Of a stretch of DNA of 35,115 nt, positions 25,140 to 33,278 are shown piece by piece. The position numbers and the translations under genes are program-made. The DNA is from an uncultured Opitutales bacterium. GTDB taxonomy: Bacteria; Verrucomicrobiota; Verrucomicrobiia; Opitutales; Intestinicryptomonadaceae. The DNA is taken from the NCBI GenBank assembly GCA_900546565.1, contig URDC01000015.1:1-35115 (forward strand), in the 5' to 3' direction. Each line of letters begins with the position of its first letter. Position 1 is the first letter of the stretch. The notes under the pieces were generated by a model. The model ran no database searches and was not told where the DNA came from. It saw only the letters and a list, made by a program, of their open reading frames with translations.

Positions 25140-26252
25140 TTAAAATTCGTATTTCGCCGCCAACGCCCAGGCCGTGTTTTCGGTCGTGTTGAGCACTGTT
25201 CCGAGATGTCCATAGCCTGCCGTAACCGTCAGGTGGGGGCTTACAATAGCCGCCAAGCCCACGGTCCACCAGTCGTTTTCATCTCCGATAAGCTCGCGCC
25301 CGCCCGCCGAAACCGCGTCGTATTGGTTTATCTTCTGGCGGTATTCGAACGCCGCAAACAGCCAGCTTGTGATGCCCACAACCACATTGCCTTCTGCGGA
25401 AAATTCGTATTTGCCCGAATAGCCCGTGTAGCCGAGGTTCGACGCGTCGCTTGCCCGCCCCGTTATCGAGAAAATCACGGGGTGGCCTTCTATCGCAAAC
25501 GCCTTCGACGCCGTTATCGTGAACTCGACCCCGTATGGGCGCGAGTATCCGATTGAATCGAGCAGCCCACCGAGATTGTCGTTGATTTCCTCAATGCCGT
25601 CGTTGATTTTTCCGTGAACGCCCAGTGTTATCGCGGGCAGATAGTTCGTTCCGAAGTCGTTTTCGCGAATCGCATTGAAACGCGCGTTGAACGTGTGCAG
25701 CCAAACATCGTTGCGCTCAATGTCCGCGCCCGCATATTTCAAAACGTCCGTTTGCAGCGAACCCGTTCCGAATCTGCTCGCATTGTAGCCGAGTTCGAGG
25801 CGCGTAAAAAGCGTTTCCGTAACGCCGAAACTTTCCACGTTCTTCTGCCGCGCATTCACATACGTTGCCCCGAACGACGGCTTGCCTATTTGCGTGCCCT
25901 CCGCCCCGGGGTTCACCAAATACGCAATCGGCGTTATTACCACGCCGCCCACGCCGTCAAGCGTAAGAAGCGGGAGAGGCGCTCCCTTTTCGGCGGGCTT
26001 TGTCCGACCCGAGTTGCCGCCGCTTTTTGCCGACTTCTTTTCGACCGCGCTTTCGGCAACCGCCGCCGTGTTTTTACCAGCCTCGGCGACATTTTGTTGC
26101 GCCGCCTGCGCCTGCGTTTGTGTCTGCGCCCCAGCTTGCGCCTGCGCCGAGCTGATGCCCGATTCGTTGTTAGCCGCGCCGTTTTGCGCCGCATAGTTGA
26201 TGTTTGTCGCGGCAATGAACGCCGCAATGAATGTAAAACTTTTAATGTTCAT
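25140..26252 (-). CDS. DUF3034-like outer-membrane beta-barrel protein
   Basis: A 370-residue protein. Start at the ATG at 26252 (AAAAGGGAAAA upstream) gives a signal peptide MNIKSFTFIAAFIAATNINY. Residues 35-53 are a low-complexity Ala/Gln stretch, followed by a Lys/Ala/Gly linker to about residue 90. The rest is a chain of amphipathic strands (LLTLDGVGGVVITPIAYLVN, GTQIGKPSFGATYVNARQK, WLFAAFEYRQKINQYDAV, LTVTAGYGHLG) ending in Phe (ALAAKYEF), as outer-membrane barrels do. The opening of the barrel matches DUF3034. Function unknown; perhaps a small porin. Confidence 0.72.
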   Translation of the reverse strand: MNIKSFTFIAAFIAATNINYAAQNGAANNESGISSAQAQAGAQTQTQAQAAQQNVAEAGKNTAAVAESAVEKKSAKSGGNSGRTKPAEKGAPLPLLTLDGVGGVVITPIAYLVNPGAEGTQIGKPSFGATYVNARQKNVESFGVTETLFTRLELGYNASRFGTGSLQTDVLKYAGADIERNDVWLHTFNARFNAIRENDFGTNYLPAITLGVHGKINDGIEEINDNLGGLLDSIGYSRPYGVEFTITASKAFAIEGHPVIFSITGRASDASNLGYTGYSGKYEFSAEGNVVVGITSWLFAAFEYRQKINQYDAVSAGGRELIGDENDWWTVGLAAIVSPHLTVTAGYGHLGTVLNTTENTAWALAAKYEF

Positions 26253-26859
26253 CTTGTTTTCCCTTTTCCGTTTTTTGCCCACTCTTCATTTTTTGTCGGG
26301 GCATTGTCTGTTTTGTTTTTTTTATTCTTTTCTTTATCCTACCATTTCGGAAGTTTTTATTTTAAAAAAAAATGCCGTTTCGATTTTTCGGCGGCGGCGT
26401 AAATTTTTCCGTCGGGCAAATCGCGCCCGCGGCTTACGCGCCGCCTTTTACATTCGCATAAAACAGACGGGACAACAACGCGCACGCAGTGTTGCATTTT
26501 GCGCGCCGAGCTTGGAATAAACTGGAAACGGTCTGTTAAGTTTCATAATGACTACCGTTATGATAGTTTTTATTTTTAAGTCAAGCGATTTTTTGAAAAA
26601 TTTTTTAAAATTTTTTTTGGTATACCCCAAACCCCCTCTGTTTATCGGTATTCCAGACCCCAGACCGCAACCGAGAATTTTCATCAAAACACCTCCGCAC
26701 CCACAAACCAACCCAAAAAGAAATCAATAAAAACTACCAATCAAGTCCCATTCATACGTCTTAACTTCCCACCACTAAAAACCGCGCAATGCCGCTCAAA
26801 AACTAAGCGGCATATCCATTCAACCCCGCAATTCACCCCGTTTTTTATTCTTCGGCCTG
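26253..26859. other. AT-rich intergenic region with promoter-like sites and a hairpin
   Basis: No convincing protein gene in 607 bases. Contents: poly-T/A tracts (26310-26370, 26565-26620) and a strongly G-poor, A/C-rich plus strand at about 26700-26788. A perfect hairpin ATGCCGCT/AGCGGCAT lies at 26789-26813. AAAAATGCCGTTT at 26368-26380 is also present at 25119-25131, so this 13-mer flanks the DUF3034-like gene as a direct repeat. A minus-strand frame at 26448-26684 has a good GGAGGTG ribosome site but an unlikely protein sequence. The base composition contrasts with both neighbours, so this may contain the left end of the insertion that brought the polyvalent gene. Confidence 0.5.
26555..26583 (-). 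promoter_or_regulatory. Possible promoter/operator upstream of the DUF3034-like gene
   Basis: Minus strand TTGACT (26583-26578) is a good -35. The -10 position, 16-17 bases on, reads CATAAC or ATAACG, which is weak. It overlaps an imperfect dyad ACTATC-ATAAC-GGTAGT that could be an operator. It would leave a leader of about 300 bases. Confidence 0.25.
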
Positions 26860-29800
26860 ATGTGGCGAAGCAAAACGCAGACGAAACCGAAAGGCAGGTC
26901 AGGGAGAACCAAGCCATTGGAGGAATTTGCGGCGAAGTCGAACAAGTCGGACTTGGCGGGAATGTCGAATGCCGAGAATGCCATTGCCGACGCCCGCAGG
27001 ATACTCGACGCGCATTTGCTCGACAGGTTTTTCCCGAGCGACAATGGCGACGTTTTGGCGGCGAGCAACAACGATTTCATAACGGACTTTCTCAATATAA
27101 TCGGCGGGCGCGAGGAATACATAGACAAAAACGGCGCGAGAAAGCCCAATCTTGCCCCGCGCATAAAGGCGGCTGTGTTGGCGGCAATGCTCAATCCCGA
27201 AAAGCGCGACATCATAGAAAACCTGCTCGACAATCCGCAGGGGTGGAACGGGCTTATAAACGGTTTGTTCGGCTCTGTGGCAAACTTGGCGAAGCTTGAC
27301 GGCAATGCCGACTACAACCTTGCAGACGAGCTTTCAAAAGCCGTGGAAATTTTCGTCGGGCTTCAACGCGCGGGCGAAAGTGTGGCTACGTTCAACGCGC
27401 AGGGCGATATGTTCAACGAGCCGATTTCCGACGAAGTGGGCTTTTTGATTGAGCTTTTCGAGAAGAACACGCGCACGCCCACGGGGATTTCGGGGGTGTT
27501 GAACGAATACTACAACCTTGTAAAAAACATCGACACCACAACGCAGGATATGTTCGGCGCGGAAAATCCGAGCAAGATTGACGAACTTCGCGCGGCGTAT
27601 CAGAAGTATTCGACTTCGCTCACCGAAGAGCCGAATGTCTCTTGGAGAAACACGGGTGAACCCACCGAAGCCGAAATTGCCGAGGCGCAACGTCAGAAAG
27701 ACGAGGTAAAAGCCAAGTGGACGAACCCCGACGGGACGATGAAGAAAGGCTATCATCTTGCGCCGAACGGAAAAGAAAGCAGGCTCACCGAGGACCAGTG
27801 GTTGCAAGTGAGAACGCCGAACTTCAAAAAGTGGTTCGGGGACTGGGAAACGTTGGCGATTTTCAACGAGGTCGAGAATATGCCCGCAAGTGCAATCAAG
27901 CTTCACGAATCGCTCGACAAGGCGGGAATAAAGGAAACCTTCAAAAGCTTCGGCGAAGTAGAAAACAGGCGCGACGGCAGAGTTGTTGTATTTCCGACAG
28001 CCAGTGCGGGAAAGATAAGACGGCATAAAGGCTTTGATTCGGGCACGGTTATTAAAAATTTCAAAACACTTTTCGAAACAGCTATACCCGCAATTTCCGA
28101 AGAAGAAGTTTTAAAAGACGGACACAAGGCTCACGGGAATATCGACGCCGTAGAACACTATGTAAACAAGTTTTCGGCAAACGGGATTGAGTATTTCATA
28201 AGGTTCACTGTGCCCGTAATCCGCAACAACAAAGGTGCTGGAAATGTTCATTCTTCGGCGATTTCCGAAGTGTCCATATACAAAAATGGGGACTCTACTT
28301 TGTATCCGCTCAATACCGCGGGCAGTTCGAGTCCCTCTTTTGTTGACGGTAAGCTCGCAGATTTCTTAAACGCTGTCAACAAAAAAGATGTTTCAAAGGT
28401 GGTTGACGAGAACGGCGAGCCGCTCGTGGTTTATCACGGGACGGATTGGAAACCGCTTGCCGAAAAAGCGGGAGAGGCGGTTTTCAAGAGTTCGCTTATA
28501 AAAAATTCTTCGGAGGGGGTCGGATTCTATTTCACAAAGGACAAAACGCTTGCAAGCGGATTCGGCGAGCCTGTTGCGTGTTTCCTCAATTTGAGAAATC
28601 CGAAATATGCGTATGACAGACTCTCTTTGATTTCCACCGAAGAACTCGAAGAAGGCGATGTTGACGTTGAAAACTTCGACGCCGAAAACGCGGCTCGGAT
28701 AAGAAACGCGCTCGGTGAATGGAAAAATGCAATGGAGGCTAAGGGGTGGGATTTCTACAACGAAATCGACCCGTATTTGCTTGACGGTTTGCCGAAGGAA
28801 ACGAACACGATTGAAAGCATTTTAGACTATGTTTTAAGTGCCGACAGTTTTCTGAAAGCGGAAGACTACTATGCGGAGGATTTTTACAACGACGCCCGCG
28901 AAGCAGCGGCGGACGTTTTCGGAATTGACGGATATATTTCGGAAAACTACGGAAACGATTCTGGGGTTTATGTCGCGCTAAAACCCAATCAGATAAAATC
29001 GACGACGGACAACGTGGGCACATTCTCGGAAAACCCCGACATTCGGTGGAGCATTCGCGAGGATTCCGCCGCCGAGAAAATCGACACGCAGTTTGGCGAG
29101 CTTTACGAACGCTACAAGAACGGCGACAAAGCCGCCTACGAGGAAGCCGCGAAGTTGGTTGCCGACTATGCCGAAAGCAAGGGCTATGACGTGAAGGTAT
29201 ATCACGGCACGGGAGCTGACGGGTTCAACGTTGCAAAAGCCGATGCTTCGGAAGCAAAGAACGGCGAGGGAGCGCAGGCCCACGGTATGGGGCTGTATTT
29301 GGCGACGGAAAAACGCACGGCTAAGGGATATAAAGACCGCGCAAGAAAACCGAACCCCGTAGTCAAGATAAACGGCAAGGTTGTCGATGCTGGGAAAATA
29401 TCAAAGGATTTGATGCTACCCGAGCTTGGTATTATAGAAGTCTTACAGCGAATATCGAACTTCGGCTACGATTCGCAGTTGAAGTATCTTGAACTTCAAA
29501 AAAAATCAGCCGAAGACGCGTTAAAATTAGCGGAATCGGGCGTTGATGAGTTCGGATACCATCTTTTTGAGGAGGAAAAAACCTCCCGAATCAACCGCGC
29601 AAACGAGGAGATAGAATTTTGGCAGAGGGATATAGACAACCTGCAACGCTTAGTTGACTGGGTAAAGAAAAATTTGGGAGCAGACATTACAAACGATTCC
29701 CATTCGATTAGCGTAAAAAGTCCTGAGGGTAAAGTCTTCGACTGGCTCACGAATTTGAAGCCCGAAAATGTTATCGACGAAGAAAAGTCTCTTTCGGAGC

Positions 29801-32718
29801 AACCCGAGATTTGGGAAAAGCTCAAAAAAATCTGGAAAACGGTTGTCTATCCCAAAATCGAAAAGGGGTTGGGAAACGACGATTCCGCCGCAGCGCACGC
29901 TCAACATTACAAACCGACGAACTGGATTGCAGGAGAAGCCATTGTTTTCGGGTGGGGAAATTTCCTTGGGAAAACCCGTTTCAACAAACTTATGCTGGAA
30001 AACGGTATACGCGGCATAACCTACGACGGGCAAATTGACGGCAGGTGCTATGTGTCTTTCGAGGGTGGCTCGGCGGTGAAGCTTCAAGACCCGTTCACTT
30101 TCGACGACAACGGACAGCTTATTCCGCTTTCCAAGAGGTTTGATTCTGGCAACCCAGATATGAGGTGGCGAGATGATACTATTGATACTGCAATAAACGA
30201 AGCTGATGCTGAAATAGACAAGGAACATCAATTAGCTGTTGATGAAACTGATTCGAAAATTGAAAACGCTAAAAAGAAATTCATTCAAGATAACTTTAAT
30301 GATAATAATTATGCAGTAGACGATGATGAATATGCGCTTAAATTCTATGAAAATGAAGAAGGCATAGAAGATATTGGTTCGCCTGTAAGAATCTATTATG
30401 GCCTGCATTATGGTGGTAATATCGTAGAGTTTAATAAAGACGGAAAATCTACTTTTGTAACATATGACAATACGGAATCTGCGAATCGTTTATACGAGTA
30501 TGATTCATTAGAAAAAGCGAAAACTGACCAGCTTAAAGATGCGTGGGAGGAATATTTTACAGAAGAAGATTCCTTGGGCTATGTGGATAATCCATATGAA
30601 AACGACGAGACAAATATCCTGCAAAGAAAATTTGTGCGAGCTATGGAAAAGCTCGGCATTAAAGTGAAGCATAAAGAAATAGCACGAACTGGCTCGGAGT
30701 ATGTTTACATAGAAACGCCAAGTGGCGACGATATGAAAATTAGAATCGCCGACCACCCTGTTGTTTATTCCGCTGATGTGTCTATCGAACAAGGCGATTG
30801 GAAAGGTGCTGTTAGATATGTGGCAAGCGTTATTGATGATTGGCACGAAGATTACAACGAGGGCGAGACTATGCGGTGGCGAGATGTGGAGGAAACGCCG
30901 AATCTGTTTGAAAGGTTGAAAGGCGTTCAAGGTGAATCGACTACCGAGGAAAAACTTAAAGAAAGCGGTGATTTAAAGTATTACTTTGATTACTTCAAAA
31001 AAAATCTGCTCGGACGGGAAATTCAAACTCCCATTGGCAAGTTTGCACGTTTCAACTTGGGGCATTTTAATAAGCTCATCGCCCGAGGCGAAAACAAAGG
31101 CGAATCGGAGGCTGTTTCCTCTCTGAAAGAATGGACTGATAAAATCGAAAAACACGGCGTTGACTTGGGAAAGAATCCGCCCAAAGGTTTCGATTATGCA
31201 CGTGCGTGCAATATGCCGCTTGTTGTCGATGTATTACAGAACCCGCAATTCGTGTTGGTCGATACGGACGATACCCTTTTGTTTGTAAAGAAATACGGCG
31301 AAAAAACCTATTTCTGGTGTTCAGTTATGAACAACGGCGCAACGCTCGGAATAAAGAGTTGGAGACCGTTAAGGCTCACAAAGACAAAATGCGAACAACT
31401 TAAAGTTGTATACACAAAAGAAAACGGAGTTGTTAATCTGGCACAACCCCGCGAAAGCCAACGTAAATTAGACTCGACAAATCTTTCCGAAAATCAAGAA
31501 AAAAATTCGCGGTTGAGGTTTTTGTTGAGGCAGGAGCGCACTGAAAATCCCGTAATTTGGGCTTCGATTGTGCTTGCGAGGGAAATTCTCAACGGACGCG
31601 GGATTACGCGGGCAAAGGTTGAAAAGTTGTTGCCTACGGAGCAATTCGACGGCTCGAAGCAGAACTATGCCGTTGAACGCGCCCAGCGCATTGCCGAAAA
31701 GACGAAAGCCACGCAGAAGCAGTTTTCAAAAGATTTGGACATTGCCATACGCAAGGCGGAATCGAACTTGTATTGGCAGGACGAATTTGTCGAAAACGCG
31801 TATCGGGCATTCAGCAAGGGTGGCGAGGAATACGGCTTTGCAAAGCAGCGGTTAATGCAGTATTTAAAAGACCTCAGAAACAAAGAGCTTAACAAGGTCA
31901 AAGGCTACGAAACGGACGACTTCGACGTCGATTTGGTTGACGCCATTTTGAAAGCGCAGGAAGCCGAGCCCGAACGTGCGGCTTCCGATGAAAGCAAGTC
32001 TGCGGGCGAGGAAGCCGAAGAGGAGCTTGAAGAATCGGGCGGGGCGTTCGAGGGCGACGAAGAACTTTCGGGCAAGAAAACGCCGCTTGCGCCGTCGAAG
32101 ATTCGCGACGTAATAGGGGCAATCCGCAGGGAGGTTGTAAAGCGCGTTCGCGATTCCGACGGCGACCAGAAGACGCTTGACGAAAAATACCGCAAGACGC
32201 TTGTAAATGTGCTTACCGACGCGATGAAAGAGCTTGTCTACGGCAAGGAGCGCGAAGACATAGGCAAAAAGATTGAGGAGCTTAAAAACGTCAAGCACGC
32301 CGTGATTATCGTAAAGGACGGCGAGCGCGTAGGGCAGAAGATAGACAACTTCACCCTGCGCGCCGAAAACATAGCCCTGCGCATTTTCAAGCGCGGCGTT
32401 CGCGATTCAAAGAAGTTGATGACCGACAAGCTTGACGCGATATTGAAGCGCAGGGGCAAGAAGCCTTCGCGAATGCAGCGCGACGACAAGCGTTCTATGA
32501 CGGGGCTTGTCCAGCAGAGAATTTACAACATTTCAAGGTATGTTGAAATGGACGCGGAGGCTCTCGAAGATGTCCGCCGCGAAGCCGTGGAAAAGCTTGA
32601 AAACGTTGACGGAAACTTTGTGCAGGACGCCGAGAAAGGGAAAATCCGCGAAGACGTCGAGGACGTTCGCGCCTGCTATCGACGGGTGGAATGTCTTCCC
32701 TCACCTCCACCAAAATGA
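26860..32718 (+). CDS. Phage/mobile-element polyvalent protein fragment (multi-toxin modules)
   Basis: A 1952-residue frame built of modules. Residues about 18-235 resemble the C-terminal part of DdrB-like ParB domains (AENAIADARRIL, NNDFITDFL, ADELSKAVEIFVGLQRAGES). Residues 309-332 hold LTEDQWLQVRTPNFKKWFGD, the signature of LPD3-type polyvalent domains. An ADP-ribosyltransferase-like module starts at VVYHGTDW (His526) and ends at NPDIRW (725-730). A second starts at KVYHGTGADGF (His782) and ends at NPDMRW (1098-1103). Residues 1104-1337 are an AT-rich-coded unknown module. A PBECR-like nuclease module (about 1345-1540; GREIQTPIGKFARFN, FVLVDTDDTLLFVKKYG) follows, then a long charged helical tail. 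Such proteins are injected by phages or conjugative elements. There is no ribosome site, the ParB-like N-terminus is missing, and the last nine codons lie in the ssrA inverted repeat, so it looks truncated at both ends. Confidence 0.75.
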   Translation: MWRSKTQTKPKGRSGRTKPLEEFAAKSNKSDLAGMSNAENAIADARRILDAHLLDRFFPSDNGDVLAASNNDFITDFLNIIGGREEYIDKNGARKPNLAPRIKAAVLAAMLNPEKRDIIENLLDNPQGWNGLINGLFGSVANLAKLDGNADYNLADELSKAVEIFVGLQRAGESVATFNAQGDMFNEPISDEVGFLIELFEKNTRTPTGISGVLNEYYNLVKNIDTTTQDMFGAENPSKIDELRAAYQKYSTSLTEEPNVSWRNTGEPTEAEIAEAQRQKDEVKAKWTNPDGTMKKGYHLAPNGKESRLTEDQWLQVRTPNFKKWFGDWETLAIFNEVENMPASAIKLHESLDKAGIKETFKSFGEVENRRDGRVVVFPTASAGKIRRHKGFDSGTVIKNFKTLFETAIPAISEEEVLKDGHKAHGNIDAVEHYVNKFSANGIEYFIRFTVPVIRNNKGAGNVHSSAISEVSIYKNGDSTLYPLNTAGSSSPSFVDGKLADFLNAVNKKDVSKVVDENGEPLVVYHGTDWKPLAEKAGEAVFKSSLIKNSSEGVGFYFTKDKTLASGFGEPVACFLNLRNPKYAYDRLSLISTEELEEGDVDVENFDAENAARIRNALGEWKNAMEAKGWDFYNEIDPYLLDGLPKETNTIESILDYVLSADSFLKAEDYYAEDFYNDAREAAADVFGIDGYISENYGNDSGVYVALKPNQIKSTTDNVGTFSENPDIRWSIREDSAAEKIDTQFGELYERYKNGDKAAYEEAAKLVADYAESKGYDVKVYHGTGADGFNVAKADASEAKNGEGAQAHGMGLYLATEKRTAKGYKDRARKPNPVVKINGKVVDAGKISKDLMLPELGIIEVLQRISNFGYDSQLKYLELQKKSAEDALKLAESGVDEFGYHLFEEEKTSRINRANEEIEFWQRDIDNLQRLVDWVKKNLGADITNDSHSISVKSPEGKVFDWLTNLKPENVIDEEKSLSEQPEIWEKLKKIWKTVVYPKIEKGLGNDDSAAAHAQHYKPTNWIAGEAIVFGWGNFLGKTRFNKLMLENGIRGITYDGQIDGRCYVSFEGGSAVKLQDPFTFDDNGQLIPLSKRFDSGNPDMRWRDDTIDTAINEADAEIDKEHQLAVDETDSKIENAKKKFIQDNFNDNNYAVDDDEYALKFYENEEGIEDIGSPVRIYYGLHYGGNIVEFNKDGKSTFVTYDNTESANRLYEYDSLEKAKTDQLKDAWEEYFTEEDSLGYVDNPYENDETNILQRKFVRAMEKLGIKVKHKEIARTGSEYVYIETPSGDDMKIRIADHPVVYSADVSIEQGDWKGAVRYVASVIDDWHEDYNEGETMRWRDVEETPNLFERLKGVQGESTTEEKLKESGDLKYYFDYFKKNLLGREIQTPIGKFARFNLGHFNKLIARGENKGESEAVSSLKEWTDKIEKHGVDLGKNPPKGFDYARACNMPLVVDVLQNPQFVLVDTDDTLLFVKKYGEKTYFWCSVMNNGATLGIKSWRPLRLTKTKCEQLKVVYTKENGVVNLAQPRESQRKLDSTNLSENQEKNSRLRFLLRQERTENPVIWASIVLAREILNGRGITRAKVEKLLPTEQFDGSKQNYAVERAQRIAEKTKATQKQFSKDLDIAIRKAESNLYWQDEFVENAYRAFSKGGEEYGFAKQRLMQYLKDLRNKELNKVKGYETDDFDVDLVDAILKAQEAEPERAASDESKSAGEEAEEELEESGGAFEGDEELSGKKTPLAPSKIRDVIGAIRREVVKRVRDSDGDQKTLDEKYRKTLVNVLTDAMKELVYGKEREDIGKKIEELKNVKHAVIIVKDGERVGQKIDNFTLRAENIALRIFKRGVRDSKKLMTDKLDAILKRRGKKPSRMQRDDKRSMTGLVQQRIYNISRYVEMDAEALEDVRREAVEKLENVDGNFVQDAEKGKIREDVEDVRACYRRVECLPSPPPK
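30169..30867 (+). other. AT-rich foreign module inside the polyvalent gene
   Basis: Codons here are strikingly A/T-rich (runs such as GATAATAATTATGCAG) compared with the GC-rich sequence on both sides, while the frame stays open. It encodes residues 1104-1337, including IYYGLHYGGNIVEFNKDG and GSEYVYIETPSGDDMKIRIADHP. The block is bordered by two copies of an MRWRD-encoding sequence (near 30160 and 30871), suggesting a swapped-in module. Function unknown. Confidence 0.7.
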
Positions 32719-32769
32719 AAGCCTGCAAACTATGATGTTTACAGGCTTTCATTTTGGTGGAGGTGAGGG
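32698..32769. repeat. Long inverted repeat including the 3' end of ssrA
   Basis: Bases 32698-32725 and 32742-32769 are perfect 28-bp inverted copies. Allowing one mismatch extends the arms to 33 bp (to 32730 and from 32737), leaving a TATGAT loop. The right arm contains the last 15 bases of ssrA, including the CCA end, plus 13 bases downstream. The left arm is therefore a second, head-to-head copy of the tmRNA 3' terminus that also encodes the end of the polyvalent frame. Confidence 0.95.
32712..32750 (-). terminator. Terminator of ssrA
   Basis: On the minus strand, GAAAGCCTG-T-AAAC pairs with GTTT-G-CAGGCTTTC around ATCATA and is followed by ATTTT. It begins five bases after the ssrA CCA end. 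It would also slow transcription from the polyvalent gene on the plus strand. Confidence 0.8.
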
Positions 32770-33106
32770 GAGTCGAACCCCTGTCCTGATAACTTTCGGA
32801 TATGCCCTCTACGCGTGTAGTTTCGTCTTAATCTTTTTGCCGAATTGGGCTCGAACCGCCGTCCGGCAAGCATTCCCGAGTTTGTGGCGACCCGCGCCCC
32901 CGAGAAGCAACGCGAATCCCTTTTCCCGATGTCGTCGCCCGACCTCTCCTATCGGGTGTCGGAGAGCGGACGTGCCGCGTTAATTAAGCAGCAATAGCGT
33001 ATTCTTCGCCATTTATGTTTTTTGTGGCACATTTTTACGAAGCCAAGTGCCGTCTTCGACGCGCAGACACAAACTACGATTAACAGTCGAATTCCGGAAC
33101 ACCCCC
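32755..33106 (-). ncRNA. ssrA: Transfer-messenger RNA (tmRNA)
   Basis: The 5' end reads GGGGGTGTTCCGGAATTCGA and continues with GTTAATCGTAGTTTGTGTC, a classic tmRNA start. The 3' end has the T-arm GGGGTTCGACTCCCC and CACCTCCACCA. The 5' GGGGGUG pairs with CACCUCC to make the acceptor stem (one G-U). Length is 352 bases. The tag frame runs from 33028 to 32987 and reads ATKNINGEEYAIAA, followed by TAA (32986-32984). The end YAIAA is a close variant of the usual YALAA protease tag. tmRNA with SmpB rescues stalled ribosomes. It is a single-piece (not permuted) gene. Confidence 0.97.
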
Positions 33107-33278
33107 GTTGAAAAATTCGACACATAGTTTCGGTCTATGTTCACTGTTTTCTCGCATTTTTATCGGCAAAAATCAAGTTTTTTTAGCTTCCTGCGCCCTT
33201 ATAAACTTGACTTTTATACGCTTGTGGCGCGTAATGAACCATTATTGTAATAGTTTAAATTCGTTTATCAGGTAGAAA
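33107..33278. promoter_or_regulatory. Divergent regulatory region between ssrA and the 33279 gene
   Basis: This 172-base AT-rich gap must hold the ssrA promoter (minus) and that of the 587-residue protein (plus). An inverted repeat ACATAG (33122-33127)/CTATGT (33135-33140) lies just upstream of the ssrA 5' end. On the plus strand TTGACT (33207-33212) is a possible -35, with TAATGA (33232-33237) 19 bases on. AGGT precedes the ATG at 33279. The exact promoter elements are uncertain. Confidence 0.4.

Noticed and set aside
26608..26632. Second attachment-site copy (TTTTGGT near 26615) as partner of the ssrA end
   Set aside because: Only seven bases match the ssrA 3' flank in a poly-T context, which is expected by chance.
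26448..26684. Minus-strand frame of 78 codons starting MKILGCGLGSG with a GGAGGTG ribosome site
   Set aside because: Good ribosome site, but the body is coded by poly-A/T tracts (KKNFKKFFKK) and it runs through a promoter-like site; no family. Kept only as a note, because it could be the end of a lost gene.
30169..30867. Separate gene inserted in the polyvalent gene
   Set aside because: The reading frame continues without stop or new ribosome site through both borders, so it is a module of the same protein.
32755..32830. tRNA gene suggested by the T-arm and CCA
   Set aside because: It is the tRNA-like 3' end of ssrA; the matching 5' half lies at 33106, not 70 bases away.
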